Shown in pieces: positions 45,445-58,054 of a stretch of 64,000 nucleotides of DNA (position 1 is its first letter; each line of letters begins with the position of its first letter). Origin of the DNA: Acanthosoma haemorrhoidale. Lineage: Eukaryota > Arthropoda > Insecta > Hemiptera > Acanthosomatidae. The translations under genes were made by a program, and so were the position numbers. The notes beneath the pieces were generated by a model. That model did not search any database. It was not told the origin of the DNA and saw only the letters and a program-made list of their open reading frames with translations. The stretch covers positions 60,347,239-60,411,238 of the forward strand of contig OV884012.1 of the NCBI GenBank assembly GCA_930367205.1, given 5' to 3'.

Positions 45445-46077
45445 TGTCGGGACGTTACTAGGGGGGTGCCTGATCACCCTAGCCCTGGTGACAAGTGCGG
45501 ATTGTTCGAGTTTATAACCTGGACAACCGTTTCATGACAGCGTTACTATCGGACTCCATTTTTGATAGGTATGTGGCCCGACAATGCACTATGTTCAAGA
45601 GAAGAGGTACAGAGGTTTTTCATAAAGAATTAGTCAAGTTTTCAGAGTTCGAGTGGAAACCAAGCGTCACCGAGTAAAGGTCACGAGAGACTAATTAACA
45701 GGGCCAGGAGCCCGACTTAAGTACACTCTCCCCTTGCCTGCTGGGAGGGCTGCAAGGTTGCCTAGGCCGGCGGTTGGTTTTCACACATGTGGTGAGGAAC
45801 CGCGACCGACGCCTAATTACCCGGCAGCCCTGTACCCTGGAGGTAGAGAGGCCCCAAAAGGGTTGTTTATGTTTATGACTTTTTATGAATGGCAGCTGGT
45901 GACCCGTCTTATGAGACTTGCTTGGCCCCCGCCTTTTATTTACACATTTACCATGATTTATATTTTTTCATTTACATTTGTCTATAATACCTTTAGTTCA
46001 TGTTATTTACTTTTGCTTACAATATATATGCAATAGAGTATAGGGTGATTTATCTTATGTAGTTGGCGGTCGCTACA
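45445..46077 (+). repeat. Solo LTR with 5-bp target duplication
   Basis: 633 bp starting TGTCGGGACG and ending CGGTCGCTACA, flanked by TACAG at 45440-45444 and 46078-46082. It shares with the 28.5-kb LTR only a core (CCCGACAA, CACTATGTTCA, GAGAAGAGGTAC), so it is a related but distinct family. Its 3' end matches the fragment at 640-769. No internal coding region is adjacent. Confidence 0.75.
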
Positions 46078-46082
46078 TACAG

Positions 46083-47006
46083 AAAAATATCTTATAAAAA
46101 ATCCTTACCGTTTTAAAGGGTTCCTTATTTTAGGATGAAATAGCTCTTAGCTTAGAAAGAAATTTATATATATATAAAGATTAGATATTATATTTATTTA
46201 CCCTCGGTTGCCAAAGATTGACATATTATTGATCCATATTTGGAATCGTCGCTATCATCCAGAGATATTACAAAAAGTTGAATGTTTTTGGGCGGCTCTC
46301 AATATCCCATAGGTACATTTTGGATGTAATGGTCAATTAGTCTGGCCTACATTCGCATCCCGGCTGATGCACGTTTCAAACAAAACTCCATACCCAGTTC
46401 AATTAAAACAAGAGCGCCGATGACATCCTGAGTGCAGGTACTATAAAAATTTATTAGCCTACAGTGAACCAATTGACGGGCCAACGTGCAGAAGGGTTTT
46501 TCAATGTTGGAGTGCTCCCTCCCGCCCTACACATGCCATCCCATCATATTAAATTTACACCTTCGTGGCGCGCTGGAAGGAGAAAAAAATACAGTTGCTG
46601 TTAATTAGGACAAAAAGCGGCTCGCTTGTGGTGCTGATATTACTGTAGCTCGATCATTATGTGTTTATTTAGTCGTAGGGGTGACATTTCAACCATCTGA
46701 TCTTTCCACCTTTTTTTTTATTTCCTTTTTTTTTTTAATGTTACATAGTTAATTTATAATGTTAGACACCAGAGTTTCTCTAAGCTCAGTTTATTGGCAA
46801 GCATGAAGGGATTTTACTTAAAAATTGATTTTCTACAGAAGACACGCCCGATCCTAACTACCGACGTAAGCCTTTTATGACGTGTCTCACTGCTCATACT
46901 GTGTCTTAGGTATCCTCATTTTGACTAACGCTGTGTGGTACACGTGCGTATTTAGGTAGGGCTGGGAGACGGGTTGAAACAAGTCAGAACTGTTTTGTGA
47001 GATTCG
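46083..47006. other. No gene seen; GC-richer patch 46370-46680
   Basis: The patch includes a TGTTAATTAGGAC homeodomain-type site near 46607. No coding signal was seen. Confidence 0.4.
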
Positions 47007-47310
47007 TCAGTTAAATAATCTTTGTAGAGGAGAGTATTTTAAAAGAAAGGCTTTATTATGAAGTACAAGCTAAACACTGGGATATACAGATATTAAGAGT
47101 TATGATACTACATACTACTGGGTCGGGTGTTTATGGACGAGTGTCTGGGACACAACTGTGAACTAGTGGGGACTGGAACTAAAGCTGAGACATATGTGAA
47201 TATGAGAAGGGTTGTTTCAGGAATTAGGAGGGTTGCGGTCTCTTACTTAAAAAATAACAAGAAACACCAGTGACTTCCATGAAGTCGCGAGGCAGGTATA
47301 CACTAGGGGC
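47007..47310 (+). repeat. Partial copy of the TIR repeat family
   Basis: Starts TCAGTTAAATAATCTTTGTA and stays alignable to 50123-50385 through the block AGTGACTTCCATGAAGTC and GGCAGGTATACA near 47270-47303. The opposite terminus is missing. Confidence 0.65.
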
Positions 47311-47529
47311 TTTTACCCTTAAATATAATATTAGGGTTACAATATTCTTAGCATGATATAACTGTCTATGAAAATACTTGGTGTTTAACGTATCTAAATC
47401 AAGTTAAGGTGGCTGGCTCTCCCACTCCTTCCATGGAGAATACTTCCTCGGTTCCTACCTTTTCCGCAACTATTCGGCACCATTGCTAACCTTATATTTG
47501 CAATATCCTACAGTTTAATTCCCCTGTCT

Positions 47530-47700
47530 ACTCCCGGGACACAAGATCCCGTCTTTTTGCCGTGTATGCCCCTTCCCACAGAACCACAGCATTTGAGCGC
47601 TCCTTTCTTCCTTCCTGCACCACCTTTTTGAATTCTCTTCCTCTCAATGTCAGTCATAGAAAACCTCAATACTTCCTTACTCCTCAAACAGACGCTTGCT
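47530..47700 (+). pseudogene. C-terminal fragment of a non-LTR retrotransposon ORF2
   Basis: The plus-strand reading RDTRSRLFAVYAPSHRT, then FERSFLPSCTTFLNSLPLNV, follows the common C-terminal layout of CR1/Jockey-group ORF2 proteins (…HRT…FERSF…LWNSLP). It is followed by stop-rich, T-rich sequence. Only this tail is preserved, and the open frame continuing to 48062 is not coding-like. Confidence 0.5.
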
Positions 47701-47719
47701 GTCTGAAAAATCTAGAACC

Positions 47720-50122
47720 TTTGTACTATATTTTAATAATATTAGCTTTGTTATTTTTTTTTTTATTCATGAATTATATTTGTTTATTTGAGGTGTACCT
47801 TTTAGTTTTTTATTATGATTTTATTTTATTTTCAGTTATGTGCTGTAATGTTTCTTTTTTGTTGGCCAAACCTGTATTTATCCATTTGTACATTGCAATT
47901 GTTGATAGGATTTGTGGTTTCAGGGGAAATTTTGTTTCTTTTCTATTGCATTCCTCCCTTGTTAATTCATATAATATCGACCATCCTCTAATGTGCTATT
48001 TAAGCTGTTATGCCCATTTCTGTGGATTTGACTACTTCTCATATGCTAATGACGGGAACTAAAAATAATTTCTAACAGACTGTCACAATACAATTAATCT
48101 ACTATGCGTTTTCGTTGAATAATTATTTAAAACTACTTTTAATAAAATTTTGTTCCTTTAACTTATCCTGGAGGTCAATCGGGAGTACTATGGTCCCCCA
48201 GCCCGATCTAGTGTGCAGGCTGGTTCTAAAATCTGATAAAAAGGTAAATGAATTATAGTTAATATGATCTGACGAAGATTAAAACAATACCTTATTGCTT
48301 CATCATTCTCTGCATCTAATATTGTGTCCAAGCAAAACGGCTCTTTAAAGCCCTTACGTATCGTTTTTTTTTTCAATCTTGACAGTCACAAAATTTAGGA
48401 TAAAAAGAATTTTCTGATTATATTTGCTGCAAAAAAATTGTATTTATTCATATTATATTACAATAATAAACATGCTGTAATAAGACCATATCATAAAATG
48501 GATATACATTTTTTGTGTTTATTGTCTCTGTTATATCAAGTAAAGGTATATAATATTAAAGATTTTTTGTTCACTACTAAGAGGCATCTGCTGTTTTTTG
48601 CGTTCATCGAACCTTTTCTAGTAGGCGCCATCATTGTGCACCCACTATAATTTGTTGTCAGCCCCGCGTAAAAAAAAAACCTTCAAACGTTGGTCAAACT
48701 TTTTAATGTATTTCCGGTTAATTTTTTTTACGAATACCAAACCGTATCTGTACGTTAAGTATTCTTTTCTACTCGTAAGGCGCTCCCGGTTGTGTTGTCA
48801 ATTTTTTATAACTTCCAAGATCTTACTGTATGAATGAAATTATTGTCTGTTATGATTTTATTGGTGGTTGTGGATTGAGATTGAGTAAATTACGGCCGAT
48901 CTTCTTACAAATGTTTTTATTTATATTTCACAAGCGCGCTTTCAGAAGCCTATACTGTCATTCTGAAGTGCTACAAAAACATATTTATCATATATGGTAG
49001 CTGCACTAAATTAAAACATTACCTTTAAATTTCTTCCTTATTTAAGATTGTTCTGTATAATCTGTTCAATAACTGAATTTAGATCAAATGCATAAAACCA
49101 CACACTTTTTCACCTTATTATGATACTAACATACATTAATAAATTAAAATCACTAATTAAAACCATGCATAGATTTTTCTTCAAATACTAAATAAATAGA
49201 TCAGACCAAATACATATAATTTAACACTGAAATTATTATTTATTATATTATTCTAAAATTATATTCAAAATAATAATTCTTAATTCATCAGTACAAAAAC
49301 TAATAACTCTTAAATCCAGATCAAGAATCAATTTAATAATTACAATAATATATTTAAGACTACTCTTATTAGTCATCAACAATTTTAAATAAGTTATTTT
49401 TAAAGCTTTCAGTTAGTTTAAAAAAAAATTATAAATCTTCAAAGTTAAAAATATAAATTTTATACTGTAATTTAGAAACACCGTTCTACTTTAGAATATT
49501 CAAAAATATTTTTAGAACTTTTAAAATCATATATTTACTGTAAAGCTTCTTGATAAATTTGAGGTATATATCATAAATAAATTTACAATTTTTCACTTAA
49601 AATTTCAGTCACCCTATCAGAATTGAATAAATGATTGTTTTTAATAAACCATAAGAATATTATAACATTATATTTCATATTTGGGATATGAGCACGAATA
49701 GTAGGAACCGATATAAGATGAATTATTCGAATTAAATTAAGACCACGTAGATCATTCATTATTATTATTATATATAATACAAATTAAAAATAGACTAAAA
49801 CATTACATTTAAAATTTGTCGACATTGACTTTAAACTAATTCAATAAATGAATTGAAATAAATCGCACAGAACCATACTTTTAAATTGCCTTACATTAAA
49901 ATACTAAATGGATAAATTGATTGCCACCACTATTTAAATCCATGATATTTCCTTAAAACATTAAATAAATGTATAAAACAAGTAAATAATATATTTAATG
50001 AATAAGTTCAACAATATAGACAAAATAATATAATGGTACAAACGCAGAATAGAGATGGCATTTACCTCAGAACTAGGCACACGGGGAATAAAAACCAGGC
50101 GATTTCTACTTATTACCTATCA
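47720..50122. other. Very AT-rich region; weak exon-like segment and one hairpin motif
   Basis: On the minus strand 48380-48287 is open (IRKGFKEPFCLDTILDAEND) and ends at a donor-like AAG|GTATTG; evidence for an exon is weak. A hairpin plus AAAGCGCGC motif lies at 48936-48976 (minus). 49000-50050 is extremely AT-rich, with no gene. Confidence 0.3.
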
Positions 50123-50756
50123 TCAGTTAAATAATATTTATAGAGGAGAGTCTTTTAAAAGAAAAGGTTTATTATGAAATACAATCAAAAACTGGAATAT
50201 ACAAATATTGAGAGTTACGTTACTACATACTGGACGGAATATCTGAGGCTAAAGCTGAAACATATATGTATTAGAAATAGGATAAGATTCTAGGAAGTAG
50301 GAAGGTCTTGGCAGGATGCGCTTGCTTACTTAAAAATAACAGGAACCATCAGTGACTTCCATGAAGTCACAAGGCAGGTATACAGTTCTTCTCAAGCCCC
50401 TTCTAATTGTTCTTAGAATTATAAAACTGTCCGCCCATGCGACTGCTTCTGCTCCAGTTTCTTAATTCCTTCGCACCCCCGGTTTTAAGTAGAAAATCTA
50501 GTTCAATAATCCATGGTATCTGATTCCCAGAAGCAATTTATAACAGCAAGAAACATTGAAATTATTTGAGTAACCACGTCTGTTAAAAAAATCATACTGG
50601 TTTGTTTATAACACATACTGTCAGCATAAATTATATTAAAACATAATTTACTTGTTAACGGGAGAGCCTGATAAAACTCAGGAAAATATAAATAGTATCT
50701 TGAGTATTCTTGAACTCATCTTGAACTACTCTCCTCTACAAAGATTATTTAACTGA
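50123..50756. mobile_element. Non-autonomous repeat with ~28-bp terminal inverted repeats
   Basis: The left end, TCAGTTAAATAATATTTATA followed by GAGGAGAG, is the reverse complement (2 mismatches) of the right end at 50729-50756. The interior (634 bp in total) has no ORF. A second copy begins at 47007 with the same terminus, and its flank differs immediately outside TCAG, which fixes the boundary. No clear target-site duplication is seen, so the superfamily is undetermined. Confidence 0.65.
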
Positions 50757-51028
50757 AGATGGTTGCAGTGATTAGGAGTTGCGGTATTATTTTACCCCAA
50801 AAAGGCTAAAGGGAATCATTGCCACTAATTTTGTGTTAAATTGAAGAGTGGAAAAAAATGTGAATGGTCCAACTAACTAGGAATAGGGTCGTTAGTTTAA
50901 TTGATTTACAGCCCATAATTAAACTAATGTATTCAGCTCTTGTTCTGCATCTACATAAATTTTAGAATATTCAATACTTTAGTTAACTTCCGTTTTTACT
51001 TGTTTAAAACAACGCTGACTTCCTGCTT

Positions 51029-51527
51029 GAATTTCATGAACTTGGAAGGGATGAGTTTAAAATGTATATTAAGATCGTTATGAAGGATTTTGTTGCTGAC
51101 ATAATAAGTGGCATTTACTATTGTTCTCAGGACTTTTGATTTAAAGGATTGGATACGCTTGATGTTCGACTTTTTTGCTGCCCCCCCCCCCCCCTAGCTC
51201 TATTCCGTATGTCCAGATTGGCTTAAGTATAACTTTGTAAATTAGTAATTTATTTTCTATTGAGAGATGGGATGTCCTTTGAAGTAGTATGTACAGTTGT
51301 CCAAAGCGTCGGTTTAGTTTTTGTCTTTTTAGCCTCGTATGTGGGTTCCAGGTCAGTCGTTTGTCGAAATGGAAGCCTAAGTACCGTACTGTCTCGGATA
51401 CACGGAGAGGAATAGAATTAAAATAAACCAGTGGACAAGACTTGCGACAGAGGGTGAAGGTAATGTGGGAACATTTTGCTTCATTAACATTGGTTGCACC
51501 AATACTCGATCTCATCAAGGCGTTTAT
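51029..51527 (-). pseudogene. Jockey RT fragment (copy C)
   Basis: The minus strand matches RT codons downstream of the FADD box (VNEAKCSHITFTLCRKS... KLLIYKVILKPIW) of the full-length element. Both edges are internal to ORF2, and no 3' UTR is attached. A C14 run (51181-51194) replaces the WGT codons, and an 11-bp deletion lies near 51488. Confidence 0.85.
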
Positions 51528-52612
51528 ATGTCTATATTAAATGTCTAAATTATGAATGAGATATTTATCACGATTACCGATCTAAAAAAAACAAGAACAG
51601 AATCTCTTTGGCAGCTGTAACAAAACCGTAAGCATGTCGTTTGTGAGCTATATAATTAGTTATTATTGTTATAGAAAAACTTCAAATCAAAGGGGGATCC
51701 ACTTATCATACTCCTTAAACCTTACCTGACCCAAATAGTCTCGCCAGTCAATCGAACGACGTCTTGCAAGCCCAATTTTTCAGGCATGGGTGGAGTCACC
51801 CGTCTGTAAGACAGGTATGGTAGGTAGTTGTTGCAACAGTTAATTCAATCGATCCCACAATCATACAAAGAAGAATTACGTAAAGTAAACAGCGCCACAT
51901 AAGCAGCTCAATAAATGGGCGTTCACTTGTTAGGAATTATTTCAATATCTACTTTTTAATTAATTGTAGATCTTTATATTGTTATCTTTCGTTCATAATT
52001 ATGTATGTTTGTTATGACAATCATAACTCTCCCTGTATGGCTTACAAGCAATATATTATATGTGGAGGTATCAATTTATGACTAAATGAAGAGTACTAAA
52101 CAGATTTATAGAAAAAATAAATAAAGGTAATTATTTGCGTATCACCCGATATTTCGATGATCTCACTTATTAATCGATTTCCTAAGTTTTATTTAAATAT
52201 ATGATGAATATAAATAAAAAAAACATACCGGTCTAAAAACATAACCCATTTGATTTGGACTAGACGTGGTAATTTGTAACCATTACTTTATGTAAATATA
52301 TTTTATCTTTCATTTTTATTTACAATCCGCTAAGACCCCAACATATTCTTATGAAGTACCCGAACGCACGTTACACGTCATAATTCACAATGGGACAGGT
52401 TTTATTTTTCGCATCGATAGGGTATTAAATGAAACTAAACATGCAGAATGTTGTAAGTCTTTGTTAAACACGGAATGAGTCAAAATTGTGATTACAAATC
52501 CATTAAAAATTTTGCTGGCTTAATTAAATGTTAAAAATAGAAAATAAAATTACGTATTCAAATAACCATCATTAATGTCTACGCTAAGCAATATGACGGA
52601 CTTTTTTTTTTA
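51528..52612. other. No gene seen
   Basis: AT-rich. A slightly GC-richer stretch at 51690-51850 has no recognisable content. Confidence 0.5.
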
Positions 52613-52621
52613 AATGTAAAG

Positions 52622-53420
52622 AAGGGCAGTGTCCTAGGTTCCATCCTATATAACCTATACACCGCTGATGTCCCCTCTACTACCAATACCTTGTTGGCAA
52701 CATTTGCAGATGACACTGCAGTCCTGACATCTCACCCAAACCCCGATACAGCATCCCATAACCTTTAAAAACACCTTGATGAGCTCGAGTATTGCAACCA
52801 ATGGCGGATCAAAGTCAATGAAGCAAAATGTGCACACATTACCTTTACCATCTGCCACAAGTCCTGTCCACTAGTTTTTTTAATTCCATTCCTCTTACTG
52901 TACCCAATACAGTAAGGTAAAGTATTCCATCCCAACAGAAGGCTGACATGGAACCCATCTACGATGCTAAAAGCACAAGAACTAAACAGACGCTTTAGGC
53001 AACTATACAAACTACTTCGATGTACATCCCATTTCTCAATAGAAAATAAATACTAAATAACAAAGTATTACTAAAGCTAATATGGACATCTGAAATAAAC
53101 AAATGGGGGACAGCAAAAAAGTACCGAGAGCAATAACTGGATTATATGAGGTCAACAAATCCGTTTAGTTGTTGTTTAACTTTAACCAAATCATCGTATC
53201 CAGTGACGCGGCTGATGGAGGAGCGTGCGGAACTTCCCAAGACTCCTCCGCTTCCTCTTTCGCATGCGAGCGAGGTGACAACCTCTTTGGATTTGGGAGG
53301 TCTCTGGGCTGTTTGTATATACTGTATGAACGAGCGAGTGAATGAAGAACTGTAAATGTGGTATGAATGTGAACATTGATCACAGTTACTTATTGCCCAA
53401 TAAAAGGCAGATTACGATTG
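52622..53420 (+). mobile_element. Rearranged Jockey copy (copy E)
   Basis: Starts in the RT B-motif region (GGCAGTGTCCTAGG), passes the FADD codons near 52697 and continues to the GGGGGACAGC block at 53104. It then loses the ORF2 C-terminus, has about 70 unmatched bp, and resumes in the 3' UTR at about 53196 until AAGGCAGATTACGATT near 53419. Stops and indels are frequent. No target duplication was found. Confidence 0.8.
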
Positions 53421-55738
53421 AAGGCTGAAAGTTTACTACATGTTGTAATTTAGTTAAGAAGGATGTTGTCTTAATTTTGATAGGTCAAAGTAGAAAGTTG
53501 GACCATTATTTAATTTTAGATTGTCACAGAAAGAAATATTTATAGTAATTCAACTACGATACGTGCTAACATATCCTTGATTAGACTAGTGATTATGAAG
53601 GAAAATGGCGAGGTCCCCTGACAAGGATTTATACACAAAAGCTTTATTTTACTACTTCAATAGAATTTAGAATGTCCGAATATTGCGTGCAGTCAGTTTT
53701 ATTGCTTCAAAGACCCCACCCACGCCGGATAACGGAGGATCGGAGTCTACCCTTGGTTTAAGATAAGGACAACTTCATTACTTACTCTGATTGGACCACT
53801 TTTATCGCGAGGAAGGGATCGCTACCGTCATCTAGGCATTCATCTCAGGGGTGAAAACAAATGGTTAGCAATTGGTGGTAGGTCAAGTGTAACGTATATA
53901 TTGCCGGCCAGCTCCCCTCCAGCAGTTATTGAGGATCGTCCCTTCTATTCTTGTATATGGGGAGAAACGAATTCCATAACACCTATAAAGAAAGCCAAAC
54001 ATAAGCGCCCTTCATGTGAGGAAGGCTCTTTAGGAATTCCAATAATTATCCAACGTTGTATATAGTGCTGAGAAGAGTGTAATTGGCTTACCAACCATTG
54101 ATCTTCAAAGCCTATTGAATGATATATGAAGGTGATATTTCCACCTAAGCATGTTTATCACTACAGCAGAGCATCGCAACCACTGATAGTTCTCTTAACA
54201 GCACTGCTACATATTCATTAAGCTCTCATATAATAGTAATACTTCAAATCCTAAAATTATGTTTTTTTGAGGTAAATAGAGCCTTCAAATGGTTAATAAA
54301 TGAGCTGTGCTTAAAAACATCGAAGAATATCTGAAAAGAATCATGAACTTGAGAATAAATTGAATATAAAGGAATTCAGTGCAAAACATATTTTTTACTT
54401 TATGGTCGCTAGAACTAGGTGGTCTACACTTGGCAAGATTGCATTTAGTCTACATACATTGTATGTGAACATCGTCAGTTTAAATGAATAAAAATATAAC
54501 GAATATTACAGAGCAAGAATAGAATAAGAATAAGAAAACTTTATTTACAATTTTATATACTATTCAGTTACTACATTGTTATTATATGTTGCCATTATCC
54601 TTACCATGTTAAATTGTATTGGCTGAAACATAATGATATGCAGAAAATTATTTCAATAGTAGGTAAAAAAAAACCAAACAAAAAGCTTATTTACAAAATT
54701 ATTTTAAAACAAACTGATTACAAATTAAATGACAAATACTTATAAATTAAATAAAAAATTGTATTTACAATATGTAAACTATCAATACTATTTACAATAT
54801 AATATTTCCCAATTAAATTAGAATGATATTTTTTTTTTCAACATATGCTTGGTTCTTTTGTGTATGTATCTTTTGAGAGAACTTTTTTGTAGTTACCAAT
54901 TTTCGAATTAGTAAATTTTCTGAAGCTGTTGTTTTATTTTGAGATATGATCCTTTCATTATAATAGAAATTTAACATTCAACATAGTCTTGTCTATAATA
55001 ATATTATATATATATTTTTTCGATTCTTTCTTAATAAAATGACTATCAAGGGACATGATCTTTGCAACATTACATTATATTTTATAACTTGGAAAAGTTT
55101 TAAAAGTATTCTAGGATTAAAATAAAAAACCTGTTCATACTTATAGTTTTATAAAGATGAATAATCCTCTCATTACCTACGGTTATGCATTGCCCTGAAT
55201 GAGACGAGGGAAGGAACCGGAAGACACAGTGTTCCTACCCCAACTAACCAGAAATAAATGTTCTACAGAAGTTCCTGCATTGTAGGATTCTGTAGATAGG
55301 ATGGGTAGCTTTTAATTTTTAGGATTTTTAAATTTTAATTCAATGATATTATGTAAGTATATAATAGGTAATAGGTTTTCCTATACTTGGTCACTGTTCT
55401 CCATAATTAAGGGTTTATTTATGATATCAAGTGCTGTGCTTTACAAATATTTTTTAACCGTGAAAAAACATTAATAATAAATAAAAAATAAAATAAATTG
55501 GAGAGAGCGGCGAATTTTGTATAGGAAACTTGGAAGGTAGAATTTAGGAAAAGCCTTTTTTTTCTTCAGAAGCAAGCCACGCCCTTACCTTTTACCTCTG
55601 GTGTTCTGTAGAGGGCCCCTTTGATTAGGTGGAGTTTCAAAAGCACTAGAATGAAATCATTATAAGTTTAATACACTTAATCTGAACCTCGTACCTGGAA
55701 GCTGGTTTTGATTAATTCCATTAAAACAGCTTCAGTAT
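53421..55738. other. No gene seen
   Basis: GC-richer patches occur at 53700-53800 and 53900-53960. The segment near 54600-54645 is the reverse complement of 35395-35430 (a block with AGCCAATACAATTTA), so it is a short dispersed repeat. The rest is AT-rich. Confidence 0.4.
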
Positions 55739-56129
55739 TCATTTCCCCCTTACTCTTTTCAGGTTTTCTTCCCTTGAACTTGAGGAACCAGGAAAGGATT
55801 TCTGTACGAGTAAGTGAAATATTATTTTTTTATGATGATTGTTCATTAAATGCTTGGTAGAATTATCATATGTATATTGTAGTGTAGGAGCCCCCATCCT
55901 TTTCCGTATCATAGAAGCATTAACATCGCTCGACCAGCAGGCGTCATTCATTTGTTCTAGGTAAAGGGCATCTTTAATAATATACAAACAAAATAATATT
56001 TTAACATAGATAATTATTGTTGATATCCTTGCGTAAAACAACTAATTATTTTATGAAACAAATAAAAGTTTACTTTGAATAAAAATTCTTTATAAAAAGC
56101 TCATAGTCATAGAGTCAATAAAACTAAAA

Positions 56130-56311
56130 ATAAAACTCATATGTGACCTATGGCACTGAATTTCATTGGCCATTGCTTCATAATTAGGAGAGTACGATAT
56201 TACAGTTCGTAAATCAACATCAAGATGTTTATTTCCAATTCTAGATTTGTGCTTGGATTTTATCATATTCATTGTTGAAAACTTTGTTTTTTCAACTACA
56301 CTATCAGAGCA
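56130..56311 (-). pseudogene. hAT transposase C-terminal (dimerisation) remnant
   Basis: The minus-strand reading CSDSVVEKTKFSTMNMIKSK continues to RIGNKHLDVDLR, SYSPNYEAMANEIQCHRSH. This matches the end of ZBED/SCAND3-like hAT transposases (VVEKTFSTLNIIKTK…RL-D-HL…LR…YSP…QCQ-SH) as I remember them. Upstream minus sequence contains stops and no more recognisable transposase, so only the tail survives. Confidence 0.65.
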
Positions 56312-56795
56312 ACTTTAAATGAATATGAGTGAAAACATTGTATGCACAATGCAAGTATGGCTAGGCAGAAAGGAATGATTGGAACATTGCAATTGGATTA
56401 ACTTCTTCTTTTTTGAAATACATGAAGTGGGTCTTTAATGGGTGCCATAGAACATTAAATAATAGGTTATTTAGATTTTCATTTGTTGGCAGGGTATAAA
56501 ATCAGTTGGTGTTTCCAAATTTAGTCTTGCCGCAAAGTCCTTTAACAAACCATTGGTGTTTGGTTAATACTTTCTCATATTTATTAGGAAACCTTAACAT
56601 TCCCAAATATTCTGACTTTTTGTAGGGTAAACCATTTCATCAATCATTCTTTGTTAAGTCTATCATTCTTACTGTTTCCTAGACCGAAATAAAGTTGATT
56701 TCGGCTTCTACGAAGCTCCTAATGAACCTCACTTCCTCTTTATTTCTCCTCCCTGCAAAACCAGCCCTCATTGGTAACGGCACATGCGTTACATT

Positions 56796-57114
56796 TTATT
56801 TCCTGTGAGCAATAGAAATATGAAGTAATAGAGAGATAACGAAGTTGTGGCGGCTAATCCTCTTAGAGGTGAGGTGTAGCGTTGCCTGTAGGGCGAGCGA
56901 CCCTTCCAATTCCATTAGTGGCTCCGGGGACCGAGGGCTTGGGATTCGGCTGGGGGTCATCAAGTGCATCCAGTCACAATGTGAGCAATCACAGGCCATT
57001 CTCTGCCACCCTGGTGGTGTGTCACTGTCGCGGCCCCTCCAGCCATATCCGCTTTTAGTGGCATCGGCTCCGTACTCAAGCAGCAGCTCTTGGCAATTAC
57101 CTTTACAATTGACG
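56796..57114 (-). CDS. Likely terminal exon of an ankyrin-repeat protein
   Basis: After an acceptor-like TTATATCTGCAG (boundary 57115/57114) the frame reads VNCKGNCQELLLEYGADATKS, a good second half of an ankyrin repeat. A Trp/Cys-rich stretch (WQRMACDCSHCDWMHLM) and an SPRSPEP segment follow. The first ~220 nt are markedly GC-richer than their surroundings, as coding exons are. The stop at 56798-56796 overlaps AATAAA (56800-56795), so this may be the last exon. Where coding truly ends is uncertain because the last ~30 codons are AT-rich and unrecognised. I cannot name the gene. Confidence 0.5.
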
Positions 57115-58050
57115 CTGCAGATATAATAGAAAGCACACTGACTGCAAGATAAGGCAATATTATAGCGCAGCACTGCGGAAGTATGAAGTGAAAAAAATTA
57201 TATTTATTACGCACTTATTTTCGGAGCCAACGGCACTTCATTCGCATTTCTATATCGTGACTATTCGCAAATCATATCATTTGCATCATCATGCATTGAT
57301 TTCAATAACATGGGAACAAACACACTATACTGTAGTCAAATTGGCTTTGAACATTTAATATGCAGTTCCATTTTCTCAATAGTATTTTGAATCGTTGCTA
57401 GTATTCAGAGATTGAATTTGAATAATTACGTATTCACAGGGTTCTATAGAACTACTAGGACCTCCGTTGTATTCGGAAAGCCAAGGCCATTTGATTGCTT
57501 CGATTTTTTTAAATATCCAGGAGTACTGAGAACAGATCCTGGAATGATAGATCTTCGATTTGCTCTAGTTGCACGAGAAAACATCAACTTTACTCATTCA
57601 CTTCTATTTACTTGAGACATCTTATCGCTAAAAATACACATTACCTTTAAGGCAGCCTTCACGTGATGCCATTAATCATTAGCATAAAGGTTTTACCAGC
57701 AGCAAAGTCTGCAAATAGTGTAACAGAAGTCAGAGTGAGGACTGTAACCACTGGTTATATCTCCATAATTATCTAGAGCCTTTTTAAAAACAGTATTTAT
57801 TACAGGTCAATATTTTGGCAATTGGCTGATAAGTGATGGGAGTATAACTTACAAGGGGATTTATTATAGGACACTGGATGAAGCCATAGCAAACTCCTGC
57901 CTCAATATAACTGTTTGAGTACTGGTTTGACTGTAATTAACTGTAACTGGAAAATAGTAGATGGAATATGAAAAAAATGTAATTCGTCTCCAGGCAAGAA
58001 TGCATGTCCAACTGAATCTCTCAACCTGACACAGAGAAGTACAGGTATTA
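57115..58050. other. No further exon recognised
   Basis: If the ankyrin gene is real this would be intron. The plus frame at 57412-57615 has no family resemblance. Confidence 0.4.
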
Positions 58051-58054
58051 ACAG

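Noticed and set aside
47562..48062. 166-codon ORF as a membrane protein
   Set aside because: Only its first ~40 codons resemble a LINE ORF2 end; the hydrophobic remainder is T-rich non-coding sequence.
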